Positions 19,257 through 28,079 of a stretch of 64,000 nucleotides of DNA are shown here, in pieces. A program made the translations under genes and the position numbers. How positions within the stretch are numbered: the first letter of the stretch is position 1; each line of letters opens with the position of its first letter. Under the pieces are notes generated by a model. It saw only the letters and a program-made list of their open reading frames with translations. It was not told the origin of the DNA and did not search any database. The DNA is from Herminiimonas contaminans (GTDB lineage: Bacteria > Pseudomonadota > Gammaproteobacteria > Burkholderiales > Burkholderiaceae_D). Location of the stretch: contig NZ_JADOEL010000003.1 of assembly GCF_015645465.1 (NCBI RefSeq), forward strand, positions 372,001-436,000, given 5' to 3'.

Positions 19257-19774
19257 CTCCGTGGAGAAGTGCGTTGTCGGGGTAGCCCGACAGCTACTCA
19301 CTTTCTTTGCTTCGCCAAAGAAAGTAAGCAAAGAAAGGCGACCGCAAGAGCCGTTGCACACTAAAGTGTGTCACCCAAGTCCAGCGAGCGTCAGCCGGGG
19401 TCGCAAACAAACTCGCTACGCTCAGACAAGTTTGCGCCCTTAATCCGTCTGACACTCACTGGCCTTGGCAACGTCAGATGCGGAACGTCAAAAGCAGCAG
19501 CCTTGTTGAAGAGAGGTATATGCGTTGCTGGCAAAGAGGCTGTGGTTGGTAGTCCACTGTGACGATGCCGTTTGTGCGGGGCAGAAAATGGAAAAAGAAG
19601 TGGGTGTGTCTGAGCGCAGCGAGTTTCGCCCACTTCCCATTTTTTGTCCCGCACAAACGGGGACCCCGCAGGGGCAGCGGAGCCGTGGTCGCCTTCTTTT
19701 GCTTACTTTTCTTGGCGAGACAAGAAAAGTGAGTGGCTGCCGGGCCACCCCCGGCAACCCCGCTCTCTACGGAG
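19257..19774. repeat. Non-coding interspersed element with about 87-bp terminal inverted arms
   Basis: The left arm (19257-19343) and the reverse complement of the right arm (19687-19774) align along their length at about 80% identity by eye. Both run from CTCCGT through CAGC-ACTCACTTT and GTAAGCAAA to GGCGACC. Each arm folds on itself (for example CTTTCTTTG/CAAAGAAAG in the left arm). The middle holds a nested palindrome: GTTTGTGCGGG (19570-19580) pairs with CCCGCACAAAC (19648-19658), and GAAGTGGG (19597-19604) with CCCACTTC (19629-19636). Several ORFs cross it on both strands, but none has a ribosome-binding site or a recognisable domain. From memory, intergenic sequences of this style recur in Burkholderiales genomes. 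It fills most of the gap between purL and the parvulin gene. Confidence 0.8.
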
Positions 19775-19820
19775 AGAGAAAATAATCAGCACCAGCAAAC
19801 CGCAAACCAAACAAACAATA

Positions 19821-19846
19821 AAAAAGCCCGCATAAGCGGGCTTTTT
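19821..19846. terminator. Intrinsic terminator (serves the leftward parvulin operon)
   Basis: AAAAAGCCCGC (19821-19831), ATAA loop, GCGGGCTTTTT (19836-19846). It lies just beyond the stop of the leftward parvulin gene; T-runs occur on both strands. Confidence 0.9.
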
Positions 19847-19863
19847 CTTAAACTAATCAAAGA

Positions 19864-20643
19864 TTATTGAATCTTCGCTTTGCTACGCAGTTGTTGCTGG
19901 AACGCCTGCAGTTTTTTCTGTTGCAGCGATTCCGCGATTTGCGGTTTCACTTCTTCCAGGGTAGGGATTTTCGCTGTACGTACGTCGTCCAGTTTGATGA
20001 CGTGGTAACCGAATTGTGTCTTCACCGGTGTTTCCGACAGTTCGCCTTTTTTCAGGGCGACCATCGCATCGGAGAATGGCTTCACGAACGAAGCTGGGGA
20101 TGCCCAGTCCAGGTCGCCGCCGTTTGCTGCCGAACCAGGATCTTTGGAAGATGCTTTGGCCAGGTCTTCAAACTTCGCGCCGCCTTTCAGCTTGGCGATG
20201 ATTGCTTTTGCTTCGTCTTCTTTTTCAACCAGGATGTGGCGAGCGTGGTATTCCTTGTCGCTGGCTTGTGCCTTGAAGCGGTCGTATTCAGCCTTGATGT
20301 CGGCATCCTTGACCGGATTCTTTTTCAGGTAGTCAGCAACCAGGGCACGGATCAGGATCGATTGGCGTGCGATTTCGATCTGGTTTTTGACGTCAGCGTT
20401 TGTACCCAGGCCCAGTTTGTCTGCTTCCTGGATCAGGATTTCACGGTTGATCAGTTCATCTTTGACCATCGCGCGCAGTTCTGGTGTGTCTTGCTGACCT
20501 TGGGAGGTCATTTGCTTGATCATGACATCAGCGCGGGAAGATGGAATGGGCTTGCCATTCACTACGGCCAGGTTTTGTGCCATCGCAGGCAGTGATGCAG
20601 ATACGATTAAGGCGGCCAGCAAATGAGCAGGTTTTAAAGTCAT
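19864..20643 (-). CDS. Periplasmic parvulin-type peptidyl-prolyl cis-trans isomerase
   Basis: A 259-residue exported foldase/chaperone. It has a signal peptide of about 22 residues (ending PAMAQ), a SurA_N-like region (NGKPIPSSRADVM), a parvulin domain (about residues 130-225, with ARHILV, GGDLDW and FGYHVIKLDD) and a short C-terminal helix rich in Gln and Lys. Architecture is like PrsA or Cbf2 parvulins rather than two-domain SurA. It is the last gene of a leftward run with bolA, yciB, msrB and selO, but a 60-bp gap before it leaves room for its own promoter. Confidence 0.9.
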   Translation of the reverse strand: MTLKPAHLLAALIVSASLPAMAQNLAVVNGKPIPSSRADVMIKQMTSQGQQDTPELRAMVKDELINREILIQEADKLGLGTNADVKNQIEIARQSILIRALVADYLKKNPVKDADIKAEYDRFKAQASDKEYHARHILVEKEDEAKAIIAKLKGGAKFEDLAKASSKDPGSAANGGDLDWASPASFVKPFSDAMVALKKGELSETPVKTQFGYHVIKLDDVRTAKIPTLEEVKPQIAESLQQKKLQAFQQQLRSKAKIQ

Positions 20644-20703
20644 ATATATTCCTAATGGAAGTTATTTTATTTGAGAGTGACAGCTATTAATTCCCGGCGC
20701 GCG

Positions 20704-20973
20704 TCAGACTTCGGATGGCGCTAAGGCAGTAATGGCTAATGCATGTATTTCTTTGTGCATCATGTCATCGAGACAATCATACACCAGCCGATGGCGATTT
20801 ATGCGGCTCTGCTTTTCAAATTGCGCCGAAATGATGCGCAACCGGAAATGTCCGCCACCGGAGGCTGCACCGGCATGGCCAGCATGCAGGGCAGATTCGT
20901 CCTCCAGTTGACATTCGAGCGGTGCAAAAGTTTCGTTCAGCCTGGCCTGGATGCGATCCATACGTGCGCTCAT
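20704..20973 (-). CDS. bolA: BolA family protein
   Basis: An 89-residue BolA-fold protein. Relatives partner monothiol glutaredoxins in iron-sulfur handling and affect cell shape and stress responses. Visible family features are the N-terminal helix [10 protein letters not shown], the loop with [14 protein letters not shown] and the conserved stretch [13 protein letters not shown] with the invariant histidine near the C-terminal helix. It overlaps the end of yciB by 4 bp, so the two are translationally coupled. No glutaredoxin gene is nearby. Confidence 0.92.
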   Translation of the reverse strand: MSARMDRIQARLNETFAPLECQLEDESALHAGHAGAASGGGHFRLRIISAQFEKQSRINRHRLVYDCLDDMMHKEIHALAITALAPSEV

Positions 20974-21590
20974 TGCGGTTCTTTCATGTATTTGGAGAGG
21001 AAAAGGCTTTGCGCCACGATGAAAGCCACCATCAGTCCCATGCCACCGAATAACTTGAAGTTGACCCAGGTTGCAGTGGAAAAACTATAGGCAACGTACA
21101 GATTAATCAGTCCCATCGTCATGAAAAAGGCGACCCAGGACAGGTTGAGGCGATGCCAGATGCCTTCCGGCAGCGACATTTGCTTCTCCATCATGGTGCG
21201 GATCAGGTTCTTGCGCAGGAAGATTTGGCTGAAGAGCAGGGCTGCGGCAAAGCACCAGTACAGCACGGTCGGCTTCCATTTGATGAAGGTTTCATTGTGG
21301 AAGTAGATGGTCGCACCGCCGAAGACGACGATGATGGCAAGTGACAGCCACAAGGTTTTGTCGATCTTTTTGCCTTTGACCAGCAGGTAGGCGATCTGGC
21401 AGATGGTCGCCACGATGGCAATCGCGGTCGCCAGCAGGATAGGTGCTTGCGCTGCCGTCACCAGGCCGTCGGATACCACGCCGGACAGATATTGCTGGCC
21501 GAACGCTTGCGCTGCTTCGGTATTGCCTTCGCCCCATTTGAAGACGCCGAAGAAGAGGATGACCGGGAACAGGTCGAACAAGAATTTCAT
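20970..21590 (-). CDS. yciB: Inner membrane septation protein YciB (IspZ family)
   Basis: Polytopic inner-membrane protein of 206 residues with about five helices. The N-terminal signature [19 protein letters not shown] and the C-terminal part with [12 protein letters not shown] are typical. In enterics YciB interacts with cell-elongation and septation factors and affects envelope integrity; in Shigella it is needed for intracellular spread. It overlaps bolA by 4 bp and lies 11 bp after msrB, so it belongs to the leftward operon. Confidence 0.93.
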   Translation of the reverse strand: MKFLFDLFPVILFFGVFKWGEGNTEAAQAFGQQYLSGVVSDGLVTAAQAPILLATAIAIVATICQIAYLLVKGKKIDKTLWLSLAIIVVFGGATIYFHNETFIKWKPTVLYWCFAAALLFSQIFLRKNLIRTMMEKQMSLPEGIWHRLNLSWVAFFMTMGLINLYVAYSFSTATWVNFKLFGGMGLMVAFIVAQSLFLSKYMKEPQ

Positions 21591-21601
21591 GTGAGCTTGC
21601 C

Positions 21602-22009
21602 TTATTTCAGTTCTGGAGCCGGGTCAAAACGCAGCGACGCGGAGTTGATGCAGTAACGCAGGCCGGTAGGCGGGGGACCGTCATTGAAGACGTGACCCAG
21701 ATGCGCATCGCAGACGTTGCAGATGACTTCCGTACGTATCATGCCGTAGGCACGGTCCATCTTTTCCTTGATGTTCGCCGGGTTCAACGGTTTGAAGTAG
21801 CTCGGCCAGCCGCAGCCGGAATCGAATTTGGTGTCAGATGCAAACAGCGGGGTGTTGCAGCACACACAGGTATAGATGCCGAACTCGTGATGATCCCAGT
21901 AACGGCCGGTGTATGGTGCTTCGGTCGCGGCATGACGGGTCACGTCGTATTCCATGTCATCCAGCATGGCACGCCATTCGGCGTCGGTTTTGATTACTTT
22001 GTCTATCAT
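21602..22009 (-). CDS. msrB: Peptide-methionine (R)-S-oxide reductase MsrB
   Basis: Repairs methionine-R-sulfoxide in proteins. The 135-residue protein shows the two zinc CxxC pairs (YTCVCC and VICNVC), the SGCGWPSY motif, and the catalytic cysteine in RYCINSASL. The ATG is chosen because it forms an ATGA overlap with the selO stop codon; a TTG nine bases upstream is in frame but weaker. Coupling with selO puts two oxidative-stress-related proteins in one unit. Confidence 0.96.
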   Translation of the reverse strand: MIDKVIKTDAEWRAMLDDMEYDVTRHAATEAPYTGRYWDHHEFGIYTCVCCNTPLFASDTKFDSGCGWPSYFKPLNPANIKEKMDRAYGMIRTEVICNVCDAHLGHVFNDGPPPTGLRYCINSASLRFDPAPELK

Positions 22010-23511
22010 GATGAACAACTCACTTCCAGATCGTTGGCCCAGTCGGGCGGTAGTGCAGCATATTTCTCATTCTCGGGCTGCTCGTCAAACGGTTTTTCCA
22101 GCACCTGCAGTAATTTGCTGACTTCGGAGTAGTCCTTATTCTGCGCTTTTTCGATGGCGATTTGCGCAAGATAATTGCGCAGGATGTATTTGGGGTTGAC
22201 CGCATCCATTGCAAGCTTGCGTTCGCCGTCTATGCTGTTTTCCTGCTGCAGGCGCGCGCCGTATTGTAGCGCCCAGGCATCGAATGCGGCACGGTCTATG
22301 AATAGATCGCGCAAGTCTTCATGGCTGTCGCTGTTGCCCGGCTGCAGATTGCCGAGCTGGCGGAAGAAAGTCGTGAAGTCGACATGGCTGTCCTGCAGGA
22401 TGCCGAACAGGCCGTCGATGAGCTGGCGATCGTCGGACTGGCGGGTTTTCAGGCCCAGCTTGGCATGCATCAATTCTTCGAATTTTTCGGAATACGCCGG
22501 TTTGTAGATACGCAACGCAGCCTGGGTTTCTTCCACATCGCCTATCAGCGGCAGCAGTGCCTGGCCCAGTGCATAGCAATTCCATTCACCAATCTGTGGC
22601 TGGCGCGCATAGGAGTAGCGACCCTGCTGGTCGGTATGGTTGCAAATATGGGTGGTGTTGAAGGCTTCCATGAAGCCAAACGGGCCGTAGTCCAGTGTCA
22701 GGCCGAGTATCGACATATTGTCGGTATTCATCACGCCGTGCATAAAGCCGACTGCCTGCCAGTGCGCGATCATGTGCGCAGTACGTAGCGTGACTTCCGT
22801 CAACAAATCCTTGTACGGATTGGCGCTGGCGCGGAACCAGGGATAAAAGCGGTCAATGACGTAATCAGCCAGCACTTTCAGCTCTTCATGCTTCTCGTTA
22901 TAGAACCAGTGTTCAAAGGAACCGAAGCGGACGAAGCTTTGCGCGACGCGGGTAGTGACGGCTGCGGTTTCCGCCTGCTCGCGCATGACGAGTTGGTCGG
23001 AGCCGGTGACGCACAGTGCGCGCGTGGTCGGTATGCCGAGTGCCGCCATCGCTTCCGAACACAGGAATTCACGTATCGATGAGCGCAGCACGGCGCGACC
23101 GTCACCCATACGCGAGTAAGGCGTCAGGCCTGCACCCTTGAGTTGCAGCTCAAGTCGGCCGGAAGGTTCGACTTCCGGTGCCGGTACATCGCCGAGCAGG
23201 ATGGCGCGGCCATCGCCGAGCTGGCCAGCCCAGACGCCGAACTGATGGCCTGAATAAACCGCCGATAAGGGTTTGGACTCAGGCAGCAGGCGATTGCCGG
23301 TGAATGCCTCGATAAAAGATTCTGTGCTGGTTTCTGCAAAGTCCAGACCTATCAATGCTGCGGTCGAGGCGCTGGCACAGACCAGGTAGGGATCAGGCAA
23401 AGGCGTAGGCATCAATGCCGTGTAATGCGCAGGCGGCAGTGCAGCGAAGGAATTTTCCAGCGGCAGGGTGTCGGTGCGATAGAGCGGGTACGGCGGCTTG
23501 GGTGCATTCAT
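22006..23511 (-). CDS. selO: Protein adenylyltransferase SelO (YdiU family)
   Basis: Pseudokinase-fold enzyme that transfers AMP from ATP to Ser/Thr/Tyr of target proteins, linked to protection from oxidative stress. The 501 residues cover the whole family. Landmarks are [11 protein letters not shown], the [20 protein letters not shown] block, [10 protein letters not shown] and DYGPFGFM (metal and catalytic region). The C-terminus ends ...VSCSS: the cysteine sits at the third position from the end, where animal SelO has selenocysteine. It is the first gene of the msrB/yciB/bolA run. A perfect 11-bp palindrome (ACTAC-A-GTAGT, 23551-23561) lies about 40 bp upstream and could be regulatory. Confidence 0.95.
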   Translation of the reverse strand: MNAPKPPYPLYRTDTLPLENSFAALPPAHYTALMPTPLPDPYLVCASASTAALIGLDFAETSTESFIEAFTGNRLLPESKPLSAVYSGHQFGVWAGQLGDGRAILLGDVPAPEVEPSGRLELQLKGAGLTPYSRMGDGRAVLRSSIREFLCSEAMAALGIPTTRALCVTGSDQLVMREQAETAAVTTRVAQSFVRFGSFEHWFYNEKHEELKVLADYVIDRFYPWFRASANPYKDLLTEVTLRTAHMIAHWQAVGFMHGVMNTDNMSILGLTLDYGPFGFMEAFNTTHICNHTDQQGRYSYARQPQIGEWNCYALGQALLPLIGDVEETQAALRIYKPAYSEKFEELMHAKLGLKTRQSDDRQLIDGLFGILQDSHVDFTTFFRQLGNLQPGNSDSHEDLRDLFIDRAAFDAWALQYGARLQQENSIDGERKLAMDAVNPKYILRNYLAQIAIEKAQNKDYSEVSKLLQVLEKPFDEQPENEKYAALPPDWANDLEVSCSS

Positions 23512-23570
23512 ATTACATTCCTGTGTTTCTATCGCGGCTATCTGACAAGTACTACAGTAGTGCTACGGTA

Positions 23571-23600
23571 TTGACGTGTATGTGGCGACGTCGATATAAA
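23571..23600 (+). promoter_or_regulatory. Candidate sigma-70 promoter of the liv-type operon
   Basis: -35 TTGACG (23571-23576) and -10 TATAAA (23595-23600) with an 18-bp spacer, about 160 bp ahead of the substrate-binding protein gene. A 12-bp palindrome CCATATATATGG (23716-23727) lies downstream in the leader and overlaps a second possible -10 (TATAAA, 23728-23733). Confidence 0.5.
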
Positions 23601-23769
23601 GTTAAGTACGAGTTAAGAGCGTATTTTGACAGAGAAGCGAAAATTGGTTGTGCGCATCTGCGCAAGCACGGGTTTTAAAGCCTTAGGGTCAGAGTCGTTT
23701 TTAGTCACAAATATCCCATATATATGGTATAAAAATGACCATTATTTCCGAGAAGAAAATTACCGACTA

Positions 23770-25008
23770 ATGCTCATGCGTATTCCATCCCTCGTACTTG
23801 CTGCCGCTTTTACTGTCTCTGCTTCCACTTCCTTTGCTGAAAATGTCCGGATCGCCTTTATTGATCCGCTGTCCGGCCCGTTCGCGCCGGTAGGACAAAA
23901 CCTGTTCAACAGTTTCAAGACGATTGCTGAACTGTCGAATCAGAAACAATGGGGTGGCCAGAATACAGTGGAGATCGTCGGCTTCGATAACAAGGGGAGT
24001 CCGCAGGAATCACTGATCCAGCTGAAATCGGCGATCGACCAGGGCTACCGTTACATTACGCAGGGCAATGGTTCCGGCGTGGCGTTGGCGCTGATCGATG
24101 CCATCAATAAACACAATGAGCGCAATCCGGGCAAGGAAGTGCTGTTCCTGAATCACTCGGCCGGTGATCCGGCGCTGACGAATAGCAAGTGCAGCTTCTG
24201 GCATTTCCGTTTCGACGCCAATTCGGAAATGAAGATGGAATCGCTGACCACCTTCATGGCCAAGGATCCGAAGATCAAGAAGATTTACATCATCGGTCAG
24301 AACTATGCGCTGGGTCAGGAGATATCACGCTCCACCCGCGCCTACATGGGCCGCAAGCGTCCGGACGTACAGATCGTCGGTGACGATTTGCATCCTATCG
24401 GCCAGGTGAAAGATTTCTCGCCTTACGTCGCCAAGATGAAGGCATCCGGCGCGGATACCATTATTACTGCGAACTGGGGCGCGGATTTGGCCTTGCTGGT
24501 GAGAGCTGCACGTGACGCCGACCTGAAAGCCAATTTCTATACCTTGTATGCGGCAACCACCGGCGTGCCGACCGCGATGGGCGCGGCAGGCCTGGATCGC
24601 GTCAAGTATGTGGCCTACTGGAACCTGAATAATGAAACCTACGCGGGCAAGGAAATCATCGAAGGCTTTAAAAAGAAATACAACGATGATTACTACGCGA
24701 TGGCGTCATACACAGTGCTCTCCATGCTGGGCAAGGCCTTCAAGGAAAGCGGTTCGACCGATCCTGTGAAAGTCGCGCTGGCGATGGAAGGCATGAAAGT
24801 AAAAAGCCTGAATGGTGAGGTGGAAATGCGTAAATCCGATCACCAGGCGCAACAACCCTTGTATATTGCTACCTGGGTCAAGCAGAACAATACCGATGTG
24901 AAGTTCGATCAGGAAAACACCGGTTACGGCTGGCGCACCGATCAAAAGATCGATGCCTATGTAGCTGCGCAGCCCACATCGTGCCAGATGAAACGGCCGT
25001 CACACTAA
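23770..25008 (+). CDS. Branched-chain-amino-acid-type ABC transporter substrate-binding protein
   Basis: Periplasmic binding protein (type I fold, LivK-like) that delivers substrate to the LivHM channel encoded next. About 412 residues with a cleavable signal peptide (MRIPSLVLAAAFTVSASTSFA). The mature start VRIAFIDPLSGPFAPVG is typical. Later blocks include GNGSGVALALIDAIN and the hinge region around GADTIITANWGADLALL. The substrate could be a branched-chain amino acid, an amide, urea or an aromatic acid and cannot be read from sequence. The start is the ATG before the signal peptide; the longer upstream frame lacks a leader-like N-terminus. A second ATG two codons on is equally possible. 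Confidence 0.9.
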   Translation: MLMRIPSLVLAAAFTVSASTSFAENVRIAFIDPLSGPFAPVGQNLFNSFKTIAELSNQKQWGGQNTVEIVGFDNKGSPQESLIQLKSAIDQGYRYITQGNGSGVALALIDAINKHNERNPGKEVLFLNHSAGDPALTNSKCSFWHFRFDANSEMKMESLTTFMAKDPKIKKIYIIGQNYALGQEISRSTRAYMGRKRPDVQIVGDDLHPIGQVKDFSPYVAKMKASGADTIITANWGADLALLVRAARDADLKANFYTLYAATTGVPTAMGAAGLDRVKYVAYWNLNNETYAGKEIIEGFKKKYNDDYYAMASYTVLSMLGKAFKESGSTDPVKVALAMEGMKVKSLNGEVEMRKSDHQAQQPLYIATWVKQNNTDVKFDQENTGYGWRTDQKIDAYVAAQPTSCQMKRPSH

Positions 25009-25108
25009 TACCGTGATGCCGCCCATCCGGCGCGGCATGATCCCCCTAGTATGAAATGAAGAAGAACCAGGTGTGCCGCAGCATGCCTGGACAGGAGAGA
25101 ACGGGCAC

Positions 25109-26056
25109 GTGGAATTTACGCTGATCTCATTGCTGAATGGTTTGAGCTACGGCTTGCTGCTGTTTATGCTGTCGTCCGGACTGACGCTGATTTTCAGCAT
25201 GATGGGCGTTTTGAATTTCGCGCATGCCAGTTTTTACATGATAGGGGCTTACTTCGCCTATAGCATCAGCACCGCTATCGGTTTCTGGCCCGCGCTGGTG
25301 CTGGCGCCGCTGGCAGTAGGTTTGCTCGGTGCGCTGGTCGAACGTTATGGCTTGCGTGTCGTACACAAATACGGACACATCCCCGAGTTGCTATTCACTT
25401 TTGGTTTGTCCTACGTCATCGTCGAAGTGGTGCAATTGATCTGGGGCCGGGTCGCGGTTCCATACACCATTCCGGCGGAATTGCAGGGTTCGCTCTTTAC
25501 CCTCTACACGACTACTTTTCCTATTTATCGCGGCTTCATGATGCTGGTGGCGATCCTGATGCTGGTCGCCATTTACTTCACATTGACGCGCACGCGCATA
25601 GGCCTGGTGATACAGGCGGCTTTGACGCATCCGCAGATGGTGGAGGCGCTGGGGCACAATGTGCCGCGCGTGTTTATGTGGGTATTCGCTGGTGGTTGTG
25701 CGCTGGCTGGATTGGCTGGTGTCATCGGTGGTAATGCTTTTGTCACTGAGCCGCATATGGCACATGCGCTGGGTAGTATCATTTTTGTCGTGGTGGTGGT
25801 CGGTGGCATGGGCTCACTGGGCGGTGCCTTGCTGGCATCCTTGCTGATCGGCGTGCTGCAGACTTTTGCGGTGGCACTCGACTTCTCCTTGCTGCATGCG
25901 TTGGCTGCTATCGGCATCAACATCAATACCGATGCGCCCGGTTATAGCGTGCTGCGACTGACGATTTCGCAAGTCGCACCTATCCTGCCTTATTTATTGC
26001 TGGTGTTAATCCTGATCTTCCGACCCAAGGGTTTGCTTGGAAAGAGGGACGCATGA
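25109..26056 (+). CDS. livH: ABC transporter permease, LivH type
   Basis: First membrane subunit of the liv-type transporter, 315 residues with about eight helices. It starts VEFTLISLLNGLSYGLLLFMLSSGLTLIF and contains the LivH block GVLNFAHASFYMIGAYFAY and GALVERYGLR. The GTG start is chosen because AGGAGAG lies 9 bp upstream; an earlier in-frame GTG has no ribosome-binding site. It overlaps livM by ATGA. Confidence 0.93.
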   Translation: MEFTLISLLNGLSYGLLLFMLSSGLTLIFSMMGVLNFAHASFYMIGAYFAYSISTAIGFWPALVLAPLAVGLLGALVERYGLRVVHKYGHIPELLFTFGLSYVIVEVVQLIWGRVAVPYTIPAELQGSLFTLYTTTFPIYRGFMMLVAILMLVAIYFTLTRTRIGLVIQAALTHPQMVEALGHNVPRVFMWVFAGGCALAGLAGVIGGNAFVTEPHMAHALGSIIFVVVVVGGMGSLGGALLASLLIGVLQTFAVALDFSLLHALAAIGININTDAPGYSVLRLTISQVAPILPYLLLVLILIFRPKGLLGKRDA

Positions 26057-27327
26057 GCATGGCAGCTGTTAGCTATCGTCAACGTTGCCTGATCTGGGGC
26101 GGCTATATCGCGCTGCTGGTGTTCGCGCCACTCGTCTTTACGCAAAGCGCGGCGCTGTCGCTGTTATGCCAGATGGGTACTTTCATCATCTTTGCACTGT
26201 CGTACAACATGTTGCTCGGGCAGGGCGGCATGCTGTCTTTCGGTCATGCTGTGTATTCCGGGCTGGGTGCTTTTTGCGCGATCCATGCGATCAACCTGGT
26301 CGCGGCAGGCAATCTGCATATCCCGATTACGCTGATTCCTTTGGTTGGTGGCGTCGCCGGTTTGTTTTTCGGTGCCTTGTTCGGTTATGTGACGACGCGG
26401 AAATCCGGTACCACCTTCGCGATGATTACCCTGGGTATCGTCGAACTGGTGTTTGCCTGCTCGCTGATGTTCCCGGAATTCTTTGGCGGCGAGGGCGGCA
26501 TCTTTACTGATCGCGTGGTGGGTGAAGCTTTCTTCGGTATTACTTATGGTCCACAGATCGAGGTGTATTACCTGATTGCGGCCTGGCTGTTGCTGAGTAC
26601 CATCGCGATGTATGCATTTACGCAAACACCGCTGGGGCGCATCATCAACGCAGTGCGTGACAATCCGGAGCGAGCTGAGTTCATCGGCTACGATCCGCAA
26701 TGGGTGCGCTATCTGACCTTGATGCTATCCGCTTTCTTTGCCGGAATTTCCGGTGCGTTAACAGCCATCAATTTTGAAATCGTCAGCGCAGAAAATGTCA
26801 GCGCCTTGCGCTCCGGCATGATCCTGCTGTTCACCTTCATAGGTGGTACCGGCTTTTTCTTTGGCCCCATCATAGGCGCTATCGTCGGTGTCTTCCTGAC
26901 CGTCGTCTTGTCCAATTTTACGAATGCATGGCAGCTCTATCTGGGCGTGTTTTTTGTCTTGCTGGTGATGCTGGCACCGGGTGGTATCGCAGGTTTGCTG
27001 ATGCAGTTCGTGTATTTGCTGCGCCATCGCAAGCTGGCGTACATGGCTCGGCCTTTGTTGCTGACTTGCGTGGCGGTGGCGCTGATGCTGGTTGGCTTTG
27101 TGGTGCTGGTTGAGATGCTGTATCACCTGTGTCTGAATGCACGGCATGGCACGACGCTGATCTTGTCGGGCTGGACGCTGGACACCGCACAGCCGTTGAG
27201 CTGGCTGACGGGTTTGTTGCCGCTGGCGCTCGGCATTTTGCTGTGGTGGCGTGCCCGACCTCGTTTGCAACAGACGTGGACGGCGGTCAATCTGGATATC
27301 GAAAATACCTTGCAGGTGCGGCCATGA
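26053..27327 (+). CDS. livM: ABC transporter permease, LivM type, with C-terminal extension
   Basis: Second membrane subunit. The first 320 residues form a normal LivM core (LSYNMLLGQGGMLSFGHAVYS, ITLGIVELVFA, the EAA-like INAVRDNPERAEFIGY). A further 100 residues follow, with two more hydrophobic segments (about residues 340-362 and 388-403) separated by a loop and ending in a short soluble tail. The usual family length is roughly 300-350, so this is a C-terminal addition rather than a frame error. It is coupled by ATGA overlaps to the genes on both sides. Confidence 0.92.
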   Translation: MSMAAVSYRQRCLIWGGYIALLVFAPLVFTQSAALSLLCQMGTFIIFALSYNMLLGQGGMLSFGHAVYSGLGAFCAIHAINLVAAGNLHIPITLIPLVGGVAGLFFGALFGYVTTRKSGTTFAMITLGIVELVFACSLMFPEFFGGEGGIFTDRVVGEAFFGITYGPQIEVYYLIAAWLLLSTIAMYAFTQTPLGRIINAVRDNPERAEFIGYDPQWVRYLTLMLSAFFAGISGALTAINFEIVSAENVSALRSGMILLFTFIGGTGFFFGPIIGAIVGVFLTVVLSNFTNAWQLYLGVFFVLLVMLAPGGIAGLLMQFVYLLRHRKLAYMARPLLLTCVAVALMLVGFVVLVEMLYHLCLNARHGTTLILSGWTLDTAQPLSWLTGLLPLALGILLWWRARPRLQQTWTAVNLDIENTLQVRP

Positions 27328-28079
27328 GTCAGCTTGCACTGGAATTGAAAGATGTACGCAAAAGCTTCGGCAATGCCGAGATTATTTGCGGCGCCAACTT
27401 GCAGTTGCCGCAAGGCCAACGCCTCGCATTGATAGGGCCGAACGGGGCGGGTAAGTCGACTTTGTTCAACCTGATCTCTGGGCGTTTTCCAGTGAGCAGC
27501 GGCGACATCCTGCTGAATGGCAGCAGTATCGTCGGGCAGAAGCCGTATCAAATCAACCGGCGTGGTTTGTCGCGCAGCTTCCAGATCACGAATATCTTTC
27601 ATCGCCTGAGTGTGTTTGAAAACCTGCGTTGTGCGGTGCTATGGTCGCTCGGTTATCGTTATTCATTCTGGCAAAGGCTGAATGGCTTGCGCGATGTCAC
27701 GCAGCGTGCCGAGCAGGTGATGGAAGAGATAGGTTTGCAGCAGCGTCGCAACGTAGAAGCAGATTTTCTCAGCTATGCGGAGCAACGTGCGCTGGAGATA
27801 GGCATCACGATAGCGGGTGGCGCCAGCGTGATTCTGCTGGATGAGCCGACCGCCGGCATGAGCCGTTCGGAATCGGATGCTGCGGTCGAGTTGATACGCA
27901 AGGTCAGTGTCGGTAAGAGTTTGCTAATGGTGGAACACGATATGGATGTGGTGTTCGGCCTGGCAGATCAGATTGCAGTATTGGTTTATGGCGAAATCAT
28001 CGCTTGCGGTACGCCGGACCATATCCGTAACAATCCTTTGGTGCAACAAGCCTATCTCGGCACGGTGGAGTCAGCATGA
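27324..28079 (+). CDS. livG: ABC transporter ATP-binding protein, LivG type
   Basis: First ATPase of the transporter, 251 residues. Walker A is canonical (GPNGAGKST near residue 39). Walker B and the following region (VILLDEPTAGMS) and the H-loop (LMVEHDMDVVF) are present. The signature helix reads LSYAEQRALEIG: the fourth residue, normally the glycine of LSGGQ or LAYGQ, is alanine. The ATG forms an ATGA overlap with the end of livM, so the longer upstream frame is excluded. Confidence 0.94.
   Translation: MSQLALELKDVRKSFGNAEIICGANLQLPQGQRLALIGPNGAGKSTLFNLISGRFPVSSGDILLNGSSIVGQKPYQINRRGLSRSFQITNIFHRLSVFENLRCAVLWSLGYRYSFWQRLNGLRDVTQRAEQVMEEIGLQQRRNVEADFLSYAEQRALEIGITIAGGASVILLDEPTAGMSRSESDAAVELIRKVSVGKSLLMVEHDMDVVFGLADQIAVLVYGEIIACGTPDHIRNNPLVQQAYLGTVESA

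Noticed and set aside
19261-19785. Several ORFs of 60-90 codons on both strands across the repeat element
   Set aside because: They lie inside the inverted-repeat element, share peptide strings in different frames, and have no ribosome-binding site or domain. Treated as repeat-derived false genes.
22010-22018. TTG start for MsrB three codons upstream
   Set aside because: The ATG forming an ATGA overlap with selO is a better start and gives the family N-terminus.
23551-23561. 11-bp palindrome upstream of selO as a definite operator
   Set aside because: Perfect but short; without a known regulator or conservation data it is only mentioned in the selO entry.
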